DNA of 64,000 bases from Flammula alnicola (taxonomy: Eukaryota; Basidiomycota; Agaricomycetes; Agaricales; Strophariaceae), in the NCBI GenBank assembly GCA_015499995.1, contig JADNRV010000185.1, positions 1 through 64,000 on the forward strand. Direction: 5' to 3'. Shown here piece after piece: positions 46,445-61,639 of this stretch. A program made the position numbers and the translations under genes. Each line of letters starts with the position of its first letter. Position 1 is the stretch's first letter. The notes under the pieces were generated by a model. It was not told where the DNA came from. It did no database searches and saw nothing but the letters and a program-made list of their open reading frames with translations.

Positions 46445-49400
46445 TAAAATAGTAGGCATACGACAGCCTAAAGACAAAGTCATCGCATTTTAAGAGGCTT
46501 ATAAGTTAGACCGCGGAACACGAAAGCGATATTGATACGATGATGAGATGGACATTGTCACCAGAGAACAAAGCGTTAAAATAATGTTCTTGCGCAAAAC
46601 AAGAACGCCTGTAAAGTACAATGTCTCTCTGTCATCGAGACCTAGAATGTCTAGATCTTGTTGTATGTACTCTATGTAGGTAGCTCTAGATTAAGGATGG
46701 TAGAACTATGCAATATTTAGAACGCGTACATATTGATTGGCCGGCTAATAATAAGTAATGGAAGGGATTTTCCCTTCGAATACTCCCGATCGGTTTGCTT
46801 TAGAGGCAACGTTCGTACAGTGAGAAGCGCCCAGAGCATGTGAAGCGCCCAGAGCATGTGAAGCACCCAGAGCGTGTGAATCGTGCAGAGTGTGTGAAGC
46901 GTGCGGAGTGCGCAGAGGCGTGGCCCGTTACATTTGCGTCCAATTAAGCAGAGAAGGGCTGCGAGCACAAAGTGGAATATAGTTATTACGCTAATATTTT
47001 TCGGCTTAATTGAAAAAGAGTTATTGAACGGTACTCTTAGTATGCTACCTATCAACTAAAATTATCACAGCTTGTGTAGATGCAATGTAGACAGGAAATC
47101 GTTGACAATGAACGAGGCCGACTGTCTGTACCAGTACCGGCAAAAGGCCGAAAATTGAAGCTCCGACAGCACGACCTTAATTGAGACGGGCACAAACTGC
47201 ACAGAAGGAGCATGGGCTCCGAAAACGATTCAATTAGAGTCCATAGCTCATAAGAAATTGTTATTTTAAGAAAAATTGGCTTCACGTTATCGAGAGAAAA
47301 AGTCCATTCGAATGTGCGACGGCTTGTGCCGAAGCCGTGAGAAACATTGTGAAATTTCGGTCGAATGGGTACTGAGGACACTTGGAGGAAACTACACTTG
47401 GTCTACAGAGAAGAATGGTATTTGAGGCGTGGGAAATGCGCAGGAGCGTGCCATGCCTCTGCACGCCTTCTTCAACTTGCGCTTGGCACGCATTGGCCCG
47501 CTTCTGCTGCGCCAGCCACGCAGACAGTAATTGAATTATTACACTGTGGGATTGATCGTTCACGCGTTCACGGCTTAAGAAGTAAATTTCCAGTAAAAAA
47601 AAAGAAGAGATAAAGAAAAATAAACTATTAGCCCCATGTAATATTACCACGAAATTCGTACTTGTCTTCAGAGATTCACATGCCCAGCAAATTGCGCCTC
47701 GCAATTTCTCATCCAATTACTACTACATCGCCTACCATTTCACCCGCTAAATTACAATGAACCATCCAGTTGACTAAGATATACCTGCGCATATTTGCGT
47801 GCACTCACGCAGGTACACGCAAGCACGCAACATGGCAGGCGAATTTCTGGTTGCCCAACTTTCGAAGAGGATATACAGAAAGCAACACACTCCCTATATT
47901 TAGAAGGAGGATGAGTGCGACACAGTGTTGAACTCGTCCTCAATCTTCTTCAATTCACGACACAATGTGTGTCGCGGTACTCATTCGCCCACGTGATGAC
48001 CTTGCGAATCGGCTCAGCTGTCCGGATCGGGCAGCATCGTCTCTTCCTTCCCTCCCACCACCACCCCGCTTATGCACCGTCACTGCTGGCGGCGGTGACG
48101 ACCCATGAGAACCACAACAACAACGACGGCCGTAGGACTTGGAATGCCATCATGCTGCACCACCATGTTACCGTCCTCTGACACGACAAATCCGGCAACC
48201 TGGGATGCATACGATCGTGAGGTCAAGGGGAATAGGAGGAGCGTCAGGTAGGTTTTCGAGCAACCTCGCACCGAACTATTAACCCTTTACCCATCATGCA
48301 GATTTCCGGGATAGAGGCCCTGCTCCTTGCGCTTCATCACTTGCTCCGAATCGAGACCAAGATCCCCCAGATATCCACATTACAATGTACGCAAAGCCGC
48401 CAGCCACTCGAAAGATGTCGTGTAGATGACCCCTCAGCCTCGACTCGCAACCCAGTGGATCCGAAGACAGACGGGGACTGTGATGAAGCGATCGCAGAGG
48501 GCCTGCCGATGCCTCCGAGGTGGGTGATGAGTCGTAGGCCCGTTCACATATACTACATAAATTATCATGTACCCATAGTACTTGCTTCAATAAACAGCTT
48601 ATGCCCTTTGTTAAAAAGAAAACTCCAAGACGATAAGTGAAATTTCCGGATTGTTAAGCTCACATTTTAATTTTCACACCTCATAAACATTATTGACTTG
48701 ACAAGATTATCGAGGCGCCAAGATTTGGACGAGCCGGCTCGTCTCATGTGACCAACCACTTGTCATAGCAGAAGCAATAACCGACTCAAGGGAATACGAA
48801 CGGCGACACACTTCCATTAATCAGCGACACATTGGTGCACACCATCCTCAGCTCAAATTTGACACATGTAGTCGATGTGTCGCAGACCGGGTTCGATGTG
48901 TCGTTGATCCACACCTTCCCGATTCGGGGAGTGTGTCAAATGTGGTCTATCCTGACTTTCGAAGCTTCTTCTGCATTTGAATGGGGTATGTTACCGCTGT
49001 GTATTTTGTATGTACATGATATTCTCCCTCTTCTAGATTTGTTTGACCCCGTAGTTTCCTGGTGTACGAATTCTCAATTCCGAGCGTCATTAGAGCGTTT
49101 TGAATCATGGGAAACAATCTCGACTGCCGATCTCTGCCGATCTTCCGAGGTTCAGCCTCAGCGCTCAGTGCGACGTTAATGTGGCGCGTCTTCTTATCAC
49201 CAAGTATTTTTAGCACAGCCGTGATTTGGCAACAGGAGGGCACAGCGGGCACCAATGGCAGTGCACAGCGCCCAGGAGTCAGGACGGATCATATTGCGTC
49301 ACAGTGAATGATTACCCTGAACAGCGACTACTGGACAGACTCAGCATCAACCTCACTATCAGATAACGCCCCACATGTCTGCCAATACTCCCACATTATC

Positions 49401-49515
49401 GTACACCGGGAAGGAGTTCATGGAGCATAGAGGGTTCTGGACGGACCAAATGTACTGCATACAGTCTCAGTGACGAGAGGTCATCTTCGGTGGTTGCCGC
49501 CGTCCAGAACGCCGT
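46445..49515. other. gene-poor 3-kb region
   Basis: Contains the 18-bp minisatellite (next entry), scattered GCACGC/GCGTGC motifs at 47440-47510 and 47795-47835 like those of TIR element 2 but without detectable termini, and the dispersed flank at 48990-49250. A short spliced-looking stretch at 48105-48300 (ATWDAYDREVKGNRRS) is unidentified. No gene was supported. Confidence 0.35.
46826..46915. repeat. 18-bp minisatellite, five units
   Basis: AGCGCCCAGAGCATGTGA repeats at 46826, 46844, 46862, 46880 and 46898; the first two units are identical, the others diverge progressively. Confidence 0.9.
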
Positions 49516-49722
49516 TCATGCACGGCGTCTTTTCCAAATCCCAGATTCTTTGGAGAAGAGGACACCACAATTCTCGTTGTTTTGTTTCAGACTGTCAATC
49601 TCGGTGACGATGGAGAAGGAGTCATCTGTCAACAGAAGCGTGGAAACTAATAGCAGGACTAACATTGCGGATCTTGATTCAGATGATTCATTGTTTCCCT
49701 TCATCTTACTCACTCACACTCC
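49516..49722 (-). pseudogene. antisense relic of the seven-helix family
   Basis: On the minus strand SAMLVLLLVSTLLL, then FSIVTEIDSLKQNNENCGV, aligns with HAMSILLLVSVLLL and FVTATVNNTFKQNNEHFWY of the seven-helix proteins (helix 6 and the following loop). Upstream exons are absent and the downstream part is out of frame. It lies 0.3 kb upstream of gene 2 in opposite orientation. Confidence 0.6.
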
Positions 49723-50016
49723 GCCTTTTGATGTCGGTAGGTAGGTAGTTTTGATGAAAATGAAAAACGAGGGGTGCGTATCATATGCAGCGTGTGTACT
49801 TGTATCTTCTGCCTTGACAAGGAAACGTATTTGAGGGAAAGTGAGAATCAAGAAGATGGCCCTGCTGAGAATCAAGAAGATAGCCCTGCTGTTTCCGTTG
49901 CTCCATGGATACCACATGGGTTCAGGGATGCAAGGGTTATGAGTATAGGTATATAAGTTGGACGACAGAAGGTATTCTTCTCCTTATCTCCCATCATCGC
50001 TAGGTTTGACACCATC
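49723..50016. promoter_or_regulatory. promoter region of seven-helix gene 2
   Basis: TATATAAG at 49950-49957 lies about 65 bp before the ATG at 50017. A short tandem AGAATCAAGAAGATRGCCCT is present at 49844-49882. Confidence 0.45.
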
Positions 50017-51025
50017 ATGGCGACAAATACCTCTCCCATAAACTACGCAAAGGCCTTTGGATTGCATTCAGAGACAGCTGCGATTGTTTTCGCGATCCTC
50101 TATACTCCGCTGTTTGGGTGGTATATACGGCAGTCATTCGCTCGCCCGACTTTCGTGCATTTCATCCTTGTTCTTTTCTGCGCAAGTGAGTAATCTACAT
50201 TCTAGCAAGGCTTTAACAAGTTTTTAACGCCAATATAGTTCGTCTGACCGCGTTTGCAATGCGCGCTGCCCTCATTTCACTCGATTCTGCTGGTCAGAAC
50301 CTCAACATCCTCATTGCGGACGAGGTCCTGTTCGGAGTTGGCTTCTTCTCTCTCCTTTATTCGGCCTACACACTCGTGTTGGATCTGTAAGTCGCTCTCA
50401 TCCCTAGTACACTTCGTAATTGCTTATAATTATGTTCTTTAACCAAGTGAAATAATGTCCGATCGCCCAGAGTCCAACAATCCTATCATCCGCCTCACCA
50501 AGAACCGCTTCTTATTTAGGCTCACACTCACTGCCGCAGTAGCGCTTGGAATTGTTGCGATCTCATCGAAAACCAATCCTCCTTCCAAGACAGACCAAAT
50601 ACTCCATAAAGTCAGCACAATTATCTTCCTGGCGCTTACCATCCTGCAAGCCTTCCAAACGTTACTCCTGACCAGGATGGAGATCGAAGGTATAGTCCTG
50701 TAATACTTGCAGTGTGCGCGAATCTGACCATAACTGAATTCTTACAGCGCGGGGCCAAGAGAAGCACTACAACAAACCATTCGGAGCGAGGCATGCAATG
50801 GCCATCCTTTTCTTGGTGTCGATTTTGTTGTTGGTGCGCGAGGCCTTTGTGACCGCGACGGTGAACAATTCCCCGAAGCAAAACAACGAGCATTTCTGGT
50901 ACCCCCTCTTGGCCATCCCTGAAATTCTTGTTGCCCTTTTATTCGGCACGCCAGGCCTAGTTCCTCGGAGAGACGAGCTCCAGCAGAGACAACCACAGCA
51001 GCATGGCATCTTAAATTACGTTTAA
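50017..51025 (+). CDS. seven-helix membrane protein, copy 2 (RTA1/DUF7702-like)
   Basis: Exons 50017-50185, 50239-50386, 50448-50689 and 50748-51025; 278 residues. The first three exons have exactly the same lengths (169, 148, 242 nt) and phases as copy 1, and the protein is closely similar throughout (MATNTSPINYAKAFG, DRPESNNPIIRLTKNR, GARHAMAILFLVSILLLVRE, FWYPLLAIPEILVALLFGTP). The tail after the seventh helix is Gln-rich and longer. Copy 1 and copy 2 lie 4.3 kb apart, same strand, so tandem duplication with intervening insertions is likely. Function as for copy 1: membrane protein of unproven role. Confidence 0.8.
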
Positions 51026-52159
51026 ATCTTTCTCCATGCGACGCCTCACCGTTGCCAACGTTGTCTGTGCCACGATTATTGTAATTTTAAGCAGTCTTGC
51101 GTAGTTTAGTTATGTCTCGGATGAACGCTCTGGTCAAGCTCTCAAAGTGGGATCGTGCGCTGATTGAATTGTCATTAACATGTACCTAGACTCGTGTGAC
51201 TGATTTGCATACTCAGATGGTTCCCTGGGAACGCGTCAAGGCAGCGCCGAGTGGTATAGCATCGTACGCAAGATTCGTTGCCTTCTGTATCGCATCGCGA
51301 GAGCGCTGGCACCGCCTCCTGCTATCACCGTCCCCACATGGACACGTCATAATCCAATTGAATCTAATCTACGCGATCACTGGCAGATTGGTGGCAAAAA
51401 GCTATATTCCATTAGGGCTGGCGGATGTGATTCGCAATTAACTTGCGTTAGCCTGCTGAGGAAAGGCGTCGAAGGTACACTTGAGCATCTCAATATTGCA
51501 GAAATTCCAGTGGTGTCCATGAATCCCAGGACCGACCAAGACGAGAATACCGACGCGGAGTGCTCTTTCGCACCTACAATTTAGGGTATTGGCAAAGTAA
51601 AGGCATGACGACGCTCACCACTAAACTTGCCCCAGACTGGTTTTCCGATTTTCTGGACTGACAGTCTTCCACATTGGCGCCTTCAATACGATATGTGTGG
51701 CTATCCGGGCGGAGTTGCTGTCGCCGCTGAAACGTAATAGTACTGGTCCCTTCACGCTTTTCAATGCGTTGATGTACACTCCACTGACGCTGTGAGATAT
51801 TTGATGACTGGAATCGAGTTTGAAGGCTGTAAGGCGCAGACGGCGTTGACGGAAGAGACGGTCGGATGAAGTGCCCATTCATTCTAAGATAGGTAAATAG
51901 AAAGAGTTAGTACATAAAGGGACGACTTTGTCGTCATGTCCTTGCTGTGGACACACTTTTTTCACATTGATTTATATTCTAATACTGACTAAGTACTAGT
52001 TACTTAGCCACATATTTTTCGTTGGCAAAAAAATATATTTTACAGTAAGTATTGTCTGTGGTCACATGCTGCTTGTCGCCAACCTTCGGTTGGCTCCTCG
52101 CAGCACTAATAAAAGATAGAATAGCTAGACAGAAGTGAGTTCGTAACAAAGGCAAAAAC
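51026..52159. other. intergenic, no supported gene
   Basis: A minus-strand frame at about 51882-51574 (STITFQRRQQLRPDSHTYRI...) is open on two overlapping frames, has no recognised motif and was not called. TCTAATC repeats occur near 51362. Confidence 0.35.
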
Positions 52160-52378
52160 CTCGAATCCAAATAAGTGCAAGCAACTTGCAGAAAACTTTG
52201 CGAAAGGATAGGGAGAAGATAGTATTTGATCATGTTTGAGTCAAAGACATAACCCTTGAAACCAAATAAACAAGTTGCAGAAAACTTTCGAAAGGATAGG
52301 GTGAAGATAGTATTTGGTCATGTTTGATACAGAGACATAACCCTCGAAACCAAACAAACAAGTTGCAGAAAAGTGCTT
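52160..52378. repeat. 88-bp tandem repeat, about 2.4 units
   Basis: TTGCAGAAAACTTT recurs at 52187, 52275 and (partial) 52363, spaced 88 bp; units share GATAGTATTTG.TCATGTTTGA and GACATAACCCT.GAAACCAAA. Confidence 0.9.
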
Positions 52379-53826
52379 CCTTATATAGTTAATTTAGACA
52401 GTGGGGGAACCTTCTGTTTCACAGCAAGGCCATAAATGCAGAATGAAGCACGGCAGATCATTCTTCGGCTTACGCGTCCATGGCCTAGACTGATTTGAAT
52501 GTGGATGTGGGTATCGGAGCAATATCGTGACGTCGACGACGTCTGGTTCAACACTTTCCGAGGCTCAGTTGGAGGGTGAAACAACTATGACGGCCGGAAA
52601 TGTGTGTATATTGGCCCAGGGTGGAATGCGCGCGAGCACAGATCAGTCGCGTACATCGTTGCATAGACAGGCAGAGATGGTAACAGAAATGTGCTTTTCT
52701 AATTTCTCCTCGGGGAGTCGGGGTCCAGGCCCGCGATCCAGAGCGTGTGCAGCCTTGAAGCTTGCTGCCAGACAGAGAGTCAGTGAAAGAAATGACTCGC
52801 TGAGAGAGAGGGTCGCAAAACATTCGAAGAAATATCGTAGAAAAGCTAGCTGAGAGGAGTTGCTTGACCTTTGGACTTTTTCCGGCTTCGAACTTCGACT
52901 TCGAAGTTGAGGAAGAGGGATAGCACGTGATCACGATCATGATCGAGGCCGATCGAGCCTCAGGCCTCAGGCCTCATCGGGAGCGGGATCCGGCCAACCC
53001 GGAGTACCACCGGTCAACATCAAACCTCACAATTTCAACGTTGAACGGGATTATAGGAGAGCAGGACGCCTCCGCGTCAGTTATACCCACATATCCTCGA
53101 TTACGAAACAATTTCAGTGGCTAAATCGTCAATTTCTCTCTCGGCTATGCTTAGCATCATGCGCCTGGCTTGTAGTTCATCATTCCGTTCGCTTAGACTG
53201 TCACCAAGGCTTTCCTCAACGAAAACAATACCTCGGGTTCCCGACATACGTAGGAATTACAGGTATTAGTTAACTCACATTATAGTTCGAAATTTCCTAT
53301 ACTCAAAATACATCTTTCATGATTCACAGAGATCAGAGAGAACCTTAATCGGCTTGTGCTTGTTCCAAAACCACGCCAAAATTGTCATTATCTGTTCATA
53401 TCTCAAGAGTCAATACATAGCGGGACCGCTGTGTCAGAATGCACACATGGGGGAAAAATCTGTAACTTGTCAACTTACTTTCAGGAGGGTCATTGATCCT
53501 GAAGCCTGAGGCCTGAATGTCCGTGAGCAACATCGCCTCGGAGGGAATCGGGGGAGCAGAAATGCGCTCTTTCAACCTAGTAAGCATGATCCGCAGTGCT
53601 CAAACAATCATCCAATATCAACATCTATTTTTGAAGCCGCATACTGTCGGCGGCTAAGCAGACTGTACCGCGGATTCCTGATTTTGGCCAAGATACTCCC
53701 CAGGCTGTCTGCTCAACTGTACCTTAGGTGACGAACTCCTAACCGACCTCTGGACCTCACTCGACCTATAAAACCCAAGAAATATTGCAATGAAAACCAG
53801 ACACCTGCTCAAGTTCCTCGAAACAG
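52379..53826. other. intergenic; promoter of the GMC oxidase gene
   Basis: TATAAAA at 53767-53773 lies about 55 bp upstream of the ATG at 53827. CCTCAGGCCTCAGGCCT near 52962 is a short direct repeat, with a complementary CTGAGGCCTGA at 53503. No gene was supported. Confidence 0.4.
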
Positions 53827-56147
<2,321 letters not shown>

Positions 56148-56531
56148 ACAATTGCGATGGCTTCGCGCTCCCTCAAGTTGAAATCATTTATCTAATACTA
56201 ATTGTTTTTTCCTCGCTGAAACTCAGGCCTTTGTCCTGATCTTTATTATAATTTAACGAGTGCTTGTAGAAAGTCCTGTAAAAATGTTTCTTGTTATCTC
56301 TATTGAATATTCTAATAGAATATGAGTCGTATTCAAATTTGAAATATGATTGACTTCACACATATGTTTCCTCGTATCCCAAAATTTTAAGATAAACCAG
56401 AAGACAGCGTCCACCGGATTACAGAGGCCCGAGTCCACAAAATGCCCATTCTGCGCATTCCGACCAACTGAACGCTAGCCCCTCTAGCATATACGACAAA
56501 CTCTATTAAGCTAGCCCTTCTACGCAACTTC
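56148..56531. other. 3' flank of the GMC oxidase
   Basis: AT-rich. No feature was supported. Confidence 0.35.
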
Positions 56532-56631
56532 TACGTATACACCGTAGAGTATCGCAGAGTTGGCGGCAGGGACAGACTAGAGTTGGCGAGGGTCCTCGAG
56601 GCTCAGCGCTCAGGTATGATTCAATATCCGG
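56532..56631. repeat. 100-bp dispersed repeat, copy 1
   Basis: ACGTATA.ACCGTAGAGTATCGCAGAG to GGTATGATTCAATATCCGG matches 61640-61731 in the same orientation. Copy 1 has an extra CTCAGCG. The two copies bracket 5.1 kb containing the DUF6534 gene and the kinase pseudogene. Confidence 0.85.
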
Positions 56632-58149
56632 TTTCTAACAATCTGATGTTGATCCTCTGCCATATGCATGTCAAGTCGTCGAACCTTGACGTGGGCACAT
56701 ACAAGTAGATAAGGTTCTATTTAGGGAGGGATATTAAGAAATCATATGAAATACAAATGTCGCGGCGATTTCGGTCAATCCATCCAATTTCTTTGTCAGG
56801 TTCCTGACTGCCTTTTCCCTTGATCTGCCACTAAGCATTTCTCTTCACTTGAAGTAACACATATATATAGTGCGAAGCTTTTACCACGTTGGTTTATCGA
56901 AGCGCATCACATTTCCAAAGGATCAGACTACTAAGGTCAATAGTATATAGACTTTATATCATTGAGAGTTTCCAGGCGATCCTTTTAACGCAAACACGAT
57001 CTTTTAATCAGTGGACTTGGTGCATATACATGCTTTACTTGATCACGAGGATTTCTTCGTGAGAGATTGATATTAACCTTGTATCTATCAAGTATCAACT
57101 GTTTTCCTCTTCTCAGATTAAGTCTCGCACAATTAAAGCACGCATTTAAAACCATGACATCCCTAAATACCAGGATTAATTTTACTAACTCATAGGATAC
57201 CCGAACAGATGGTAAGTTTATGCTCGAGCGATCCGTCAGAACCGGTATTAACGATTTCAAGGTCACAGGTTTGTATGATGGCAGAAGCTCTCTCTGAACT
57301 GCGGAATTGCTGATAAGGCTCTTCAGCGGGATAAAATCCAGATAGCATGCCATTAGGGTATTATTAATAGGGTACACCTGTTCAGTGACCCCCCTCGCAA
57401 CTTGGAAACTGTAGAAGTGATTCATTAAGAACACCGTCGAGTCGTTTAAATAGCTGAATCCATACTAAGTGCCCCCCGGAGCTACATTCAATTCGTAATT
57501 AATCACGGCACGAGTACATATCGCGGAGCATTGTACAACCCAGATGCCTGAGATAAAGGCCTCAAGTTTAAAAGCGAACCGCGACAGGAAGGCGTGAATA
57601 AGTAATCTCACGAATTGTCCATCTAACAATCTTTGTCACCGTAACAATTTCATGACAGAATGCGCTTGAGATTGAAAGAAAAGGGCCATCTTTCGCAAGG
57701 TTGTACGTATGTAAGTATCAAAGCGTATATAATAATAGACCAACAGTATGCTGAAAATAGACTTGGGAAAGTGGCACCGCAACGGACGCTGCATGCTGCC
57801 AACATTTTGAGAACAGAACTCGGACTCGCCAACGAAAATAAAATAATGTGCTTGAGCCGTCGTATTGTACCTGAGCCATCGTATGAGAAAGCAGAGAGGG
57901 CGATAGTAAAGTTCTGTCTATCGTCTGTGTGGGAAGCATAATGGAAATGCAACGTTCCGTCTGCGAATGACAGTGCATGTGGTTTGGAGTTCAAAGCGTT
58001 TGATCTGTCACTTTGAGCCCCATAGTATTGATGTTTTCCCTCGGTATGTATCACGTCGATACTTAGCATATTATATATCGCTTCATCGCCCAGTGTCATT
58101 TCCCGGGCTTTTCTTAATCCTTTCACTTATTCCTTAAGCTTTCTGAACC
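56632..58149. other. intergenic; promoter of DUF6534 gene
   Basis: No gene was supported. TATATAT-like sequence near 58072 lies about 75 bp upstream of the ATG at 58150. Confidence 0.35.
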
Positions 58150-59683
58150 ATGTCGTCCAATGCTCCGCCGGTCCTGCCTGATCTCAGCCCAATGTAGGCT
58201 CTACCACAGTAATTGCAACAGCATAGTGCACTGACATATCCATCCAACATAGCGCCGGTCCCCTGGTACGTACAATATTGACCCTTCGGCCAAGTTACCT
58301 TCGTTAATACTGCCGACGGATAGCTGGTCGGGTATATCCTGAATTGGGGCTTGTATGGCGTTCTCTCGATGCAAGTCTGTGCGTGCTCTTCAACATCTTA
58401 AATTCTTGCCCGTGAACCCGCCTTTTGAGATCTGTATTATTTGGCATTTCCGAATGATCGACCCAGAAACAAGGCACTGGTTTATGGAGCCTTTCTGCTT
58501 GAGTCGGCGCAGAGCTTCCTCTTCATGACTGGCGCATTTAGGACATTTGCGAAGGGATTCGGGAATCCACAGGTCCTTGACCAAGTTGACATCCTATGGT
58601 TCTCGGTACCTATTATGAGCGGCATTGGTGAGGGTCCAATCTTGTACTAGGAGTGGTAGCTTACAATAATTCCTCGATGATTTTCTTCCAATTAGTTGCC
58701 TTCGTTGCTCAATCATTCTATGCCTATCGAATTAGTGTTTTGGCTCAGACCAAATATATTGCTGCAATCATAATGCTGGTGCGTGCTGGTGTGTGGGATG
58801 GCACTCGAGATAAATTAAACCTTGATCCGCCTTCCGTTGCATCACAGTTTGCGTTCATCCAATTGGCAGGAGCAATCGCCATTGGAATACAAGCAAAACA
58901 GGCCGTACTGTTTAGCCATTTCTTGAAGACAAACTCCTTTGTTACCGCTGGTGTGAGTATATCTATTGTTTTTGCCTGATTTAAGCTGAATTTTCTTGTA
59001 GATCTGGGAAGGTGGTAGCGCCGCATGCGACATCATCATCGCAGCCTCTATGTCCTACTACGTTCGAAATTTCGTATTGGAGTTTTTGCATCAACTAATG
59101 TTGGAATTTACAGTTGAGACGTCGAGACACTGGCATCAAAGAGACGCAGGTTCTCATTTCAAGAATCATTCGCTTAACAATTGAAACAGGAACATTAACA
59201 GGTACTTGTATCTCTAGCACCGCGAATATAACAAGTTTCTGATCTCTATCCATCCCTACAGCTGCGATCGCCATCGTAGGCTTAATCCTGACTTTCCTTC
59301 ACGGTCGCCCAACATACTACCAAGCCAGCGTCAGCGTGCTTGGCAAAGTATACTCGAACTCGATGATGGTGGCCTTCAATAGTCGCATGAGAATTTCCTC
59401 CGTAAACTCCACCAGCACAGCCCACGACGTTATCCCGCTATCCTACGCGAACCCCACATCGGAGAATGGCACGCCGTCAAGGAATGGAGGCATATTGGTG
59501 ACCCGCGAAGAGGTTTCATTCCCTCCTACGAGTTATGATCCAAAAGTGAGTGTTATGACCGTGCTTGAATCTCGCGCGCTGATCATGGAGTGGAAGCATC
59601 CCGCGGGTGACAAGAAAGTAGTCGATGATTTCGGAAATGACAATGCCTTCACTCAGTCCAAGCACGACTTCCAATTTCCGTGA
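58150..59683 (+). CDS. DUF6534 seven-helix membrane protein
   Basis: Nine exons: 58150-58193, 58253-58265 (13 nt), 58324-58378, 58430-58627, 58696-58778, 58848-58952, 59002-59061, 59114-59201 and 59262-59683; total 1068 nt, 355 residues. It follows the pattern of the large Agaricomycete DUF6534 family: a short N-terminus (PPVLPDLSPI-AGPL), GYILNWGLYGVLSMQVYLYY, then FPNDRPRNK, ESAQSFLFMTGAFRTF, SVPIMSGI, AFVAQSFYAYRI, GSAACDIIIAASMSYYLRRR, RIIRLTIETGTLTAA and LGKVYSNSMMVAFNSRMRI. The last three segments form the DUF6534 core (helices 6 and 7). The cytoplasmic tail is Ser/Thr-rich and variable. Function is unknown; the seven-helix topology suggests a sensory or transport role. All introns are GT-AG and phases agree. 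Confidence 0.92.
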
Positions 59684-60060
59684 TTGTAGCATGCTTCGTA
59701 AGGCTGGACCTTATGTTGACGCTTTCGATGAGTCATGGAAAGTGTTTTTCCCCGTAGGACTATGTACTTTCTGTTGCTTCCGACACATACTACTATCTAT
59801 TTCCAGGAAATCACCGACTGTCATATGCCTGAAACATCGTGCATTATTTAAATGATAAAAAAATGTCCTGACGATTGCCAGGCAAAGGAGATGCGGTATC
59901 GGGAAAGGGGGAACGGCAGAACGGTGAGGGGTCTCATATGAGGAGTCCTAGATGCAAATACGGCGTTAATGAGCCAAAACAACTGAGGGGTCGGCGATTG
60001 GTGTAGTATATATAGGTAGATGGTACATGAGCGTCGTTTGCAGAAGGCGGTGCTCCTATA
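59684..60060. other. intergenic
   Basis: 3' region of the DUF6534 gene. No further feature was seen. Confidence 0.35.
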
Positions 60061-60936
60061 TCAATTGGAGATCGCGAAAGAGCGCCAACCAACCAATCTC
60101 TCCAGACGACCCTCTAATCCCTCTCGTCGCCCAGCATGTTACGAAGCGTGATTTGAGAAGAGCATAGTCTGGTTTCTATCCAAACGCCAGACTTTTGACG
60201 TCCTTCCAGAATCCAAGGAAAGATGCATCCATTTCATAAAGAGGACCGATCCTTGAGTCGACATCTTGACATGCCAAACTTGAAGGGCAGGCGACGTCGA
60301 GAGTACTCTAGTACGCGAACGCTTGACGACTTGCTTGCCGACAGGAGGATCCCATGGCAAAATAGCCATGGTAGAGGAAGGACAATAGGTATCCTAACGA
60401 CTCTAAATCGTCGCGTTGGGATTGGCCTATAGATCACAGTTAGGAAGATAAAAGCAATTATAGAGGAACTAGACATAATGATTCCATGATGCCCTAAAAT
60501 ACTCAAGAATTGCCTATTTCCAACTGTGTCAACTCGATGCGCACTCGGTAACGGGGTCAGTCTCCAGATCGCAGAAGTAAGAGAGGCCGCAGTCAATCAG
60601 ATGTAATTCAGTCGAGTGCTGAGACGATGCTGAAAGACAACTTTTCCCTGGCTTCACGCCGTTTATGAATAACTCCTACGCTGTGTAAGGACGAGTAACG
60701 ATCGAGCTGTTCTGAGTCAGAATTGTATACATTCCCCACGAAGAGAAGGCGTACTATTTGGATAGCTACAGCTAGCACCATCTTCTCGTCAAATCGTCTA
60801 GCGGGAATCATATCGAGAAGATCCTCCAACGAGGGGCCTAGTTTCTCGAGGACCAAGGCATAGACTTCGCATTCGTTGTCATATCCGCTCGCCAGTAGGG
60901 ATGGTGTGCCGAGGATTGGACGCCTTCGCCCACAGA
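60061..60936 (-). pseudogene. casein-kinase-1-like kinase pseudogene
   Basis: On the minus strand, CK1-family segments occur in order but in different frames: GTPSLLASGYDNECEVYAL, VLEKLGPSLEDLLDMIPARR, FDEKMVLAVAIQI (then an intron-like GTACGC...TCAG), RYSSLHSVGVIH, NGVKPGK, HLIDCGLSYF, RDDLESLGYLLSFLYHG, LPWDPPVGKQV, and KPDYALLKSRFVTCWATRGI. The HRD-K loop has become H-N-G-V-K-P-G, and DFG has become D-C-G. One extra A at about 60664 shifts the frame just after VIH; stop codons follow CASS (about 60530) and lie in the LPW-to-tail region. The N-terminal lobe with the glycine loop is not found. Agaricomycete genomes carry many such CK1-like copies; this one is dead. Confidence 0.8.
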
Positions 60937-61639
60937 GCTCTATTTCACTTATTTCATTTCATTACTCAGAAATAGCAGAGACCGGTTTGAGTAGGGGTAT
61001 GTATACCCATAATGCTGACTCGCCCATGTTATTAGCACCCAGGGATCATAAATTGATCAGACATGTAGCCTTATGGGGGCCCAAGGAAGACAACATAAAT
61101 CAGCATGCATGTATGTAGGAATTTGGGAAAGGCCTGGAGGAAGATGAAGGTGAGTATAGAATGATGAAGAATGAAAGGGGGTAATACCATTAGCGGTAAG
61201 TAGAAAGGAGAAAGCCAAACAAAAGAGAAAATCTCCAAGGCGAGTGGAAGGAGAAAGCGGAATGGAAGAAACATGAGAGGAACAGAACAATGTCCATAAC
61301 GGGTACGGTACGCACGTATGTACCTGCAATCATTTCTGGGTCTCAAAAACGAACAATGATCGTCTCCCTAACCCCATCCTCAAAACGCATGGTATCCGCT
61401 ATCTACGACTATTAACGACTCAGCTGGGAGCTGAAGCTGCAAACGAGATTCATTATTTCGCAGAGCGGAGGAGAGGGTGAAAGAAACACTTACCAGCTTG
61501 ACAGTACCGCCGAATCACTTTCTCCCTGCAATGCATGCCTGCACGCTCAGACAGCGATCCTGGACTGGGGGTCCAGTTCAGTCAGTCAGTGCCCGTGCCC
61601 GTCGCATGTATTCATCCATTCCACGGAGCCCTGCTATGT
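60937..61639. other. intergenic
   Basis: Upstream of the kinase pseudogene. No feature was supported. Confidence 0.35.

Noticed and set aside
48097..48520. Possible two-exon fragment containing ATWDAYDREVKGNRRS
   Set aside because: Resembles the start of some fungal proteins but the frame closes at once after the only plausible splice; not enough to call.
51574..51882. Minus-strand frame with STITFQRRQQLRPDSHTYRI
   Set aside because: Two overlapping frames are equally open and no family was recogn​ised.
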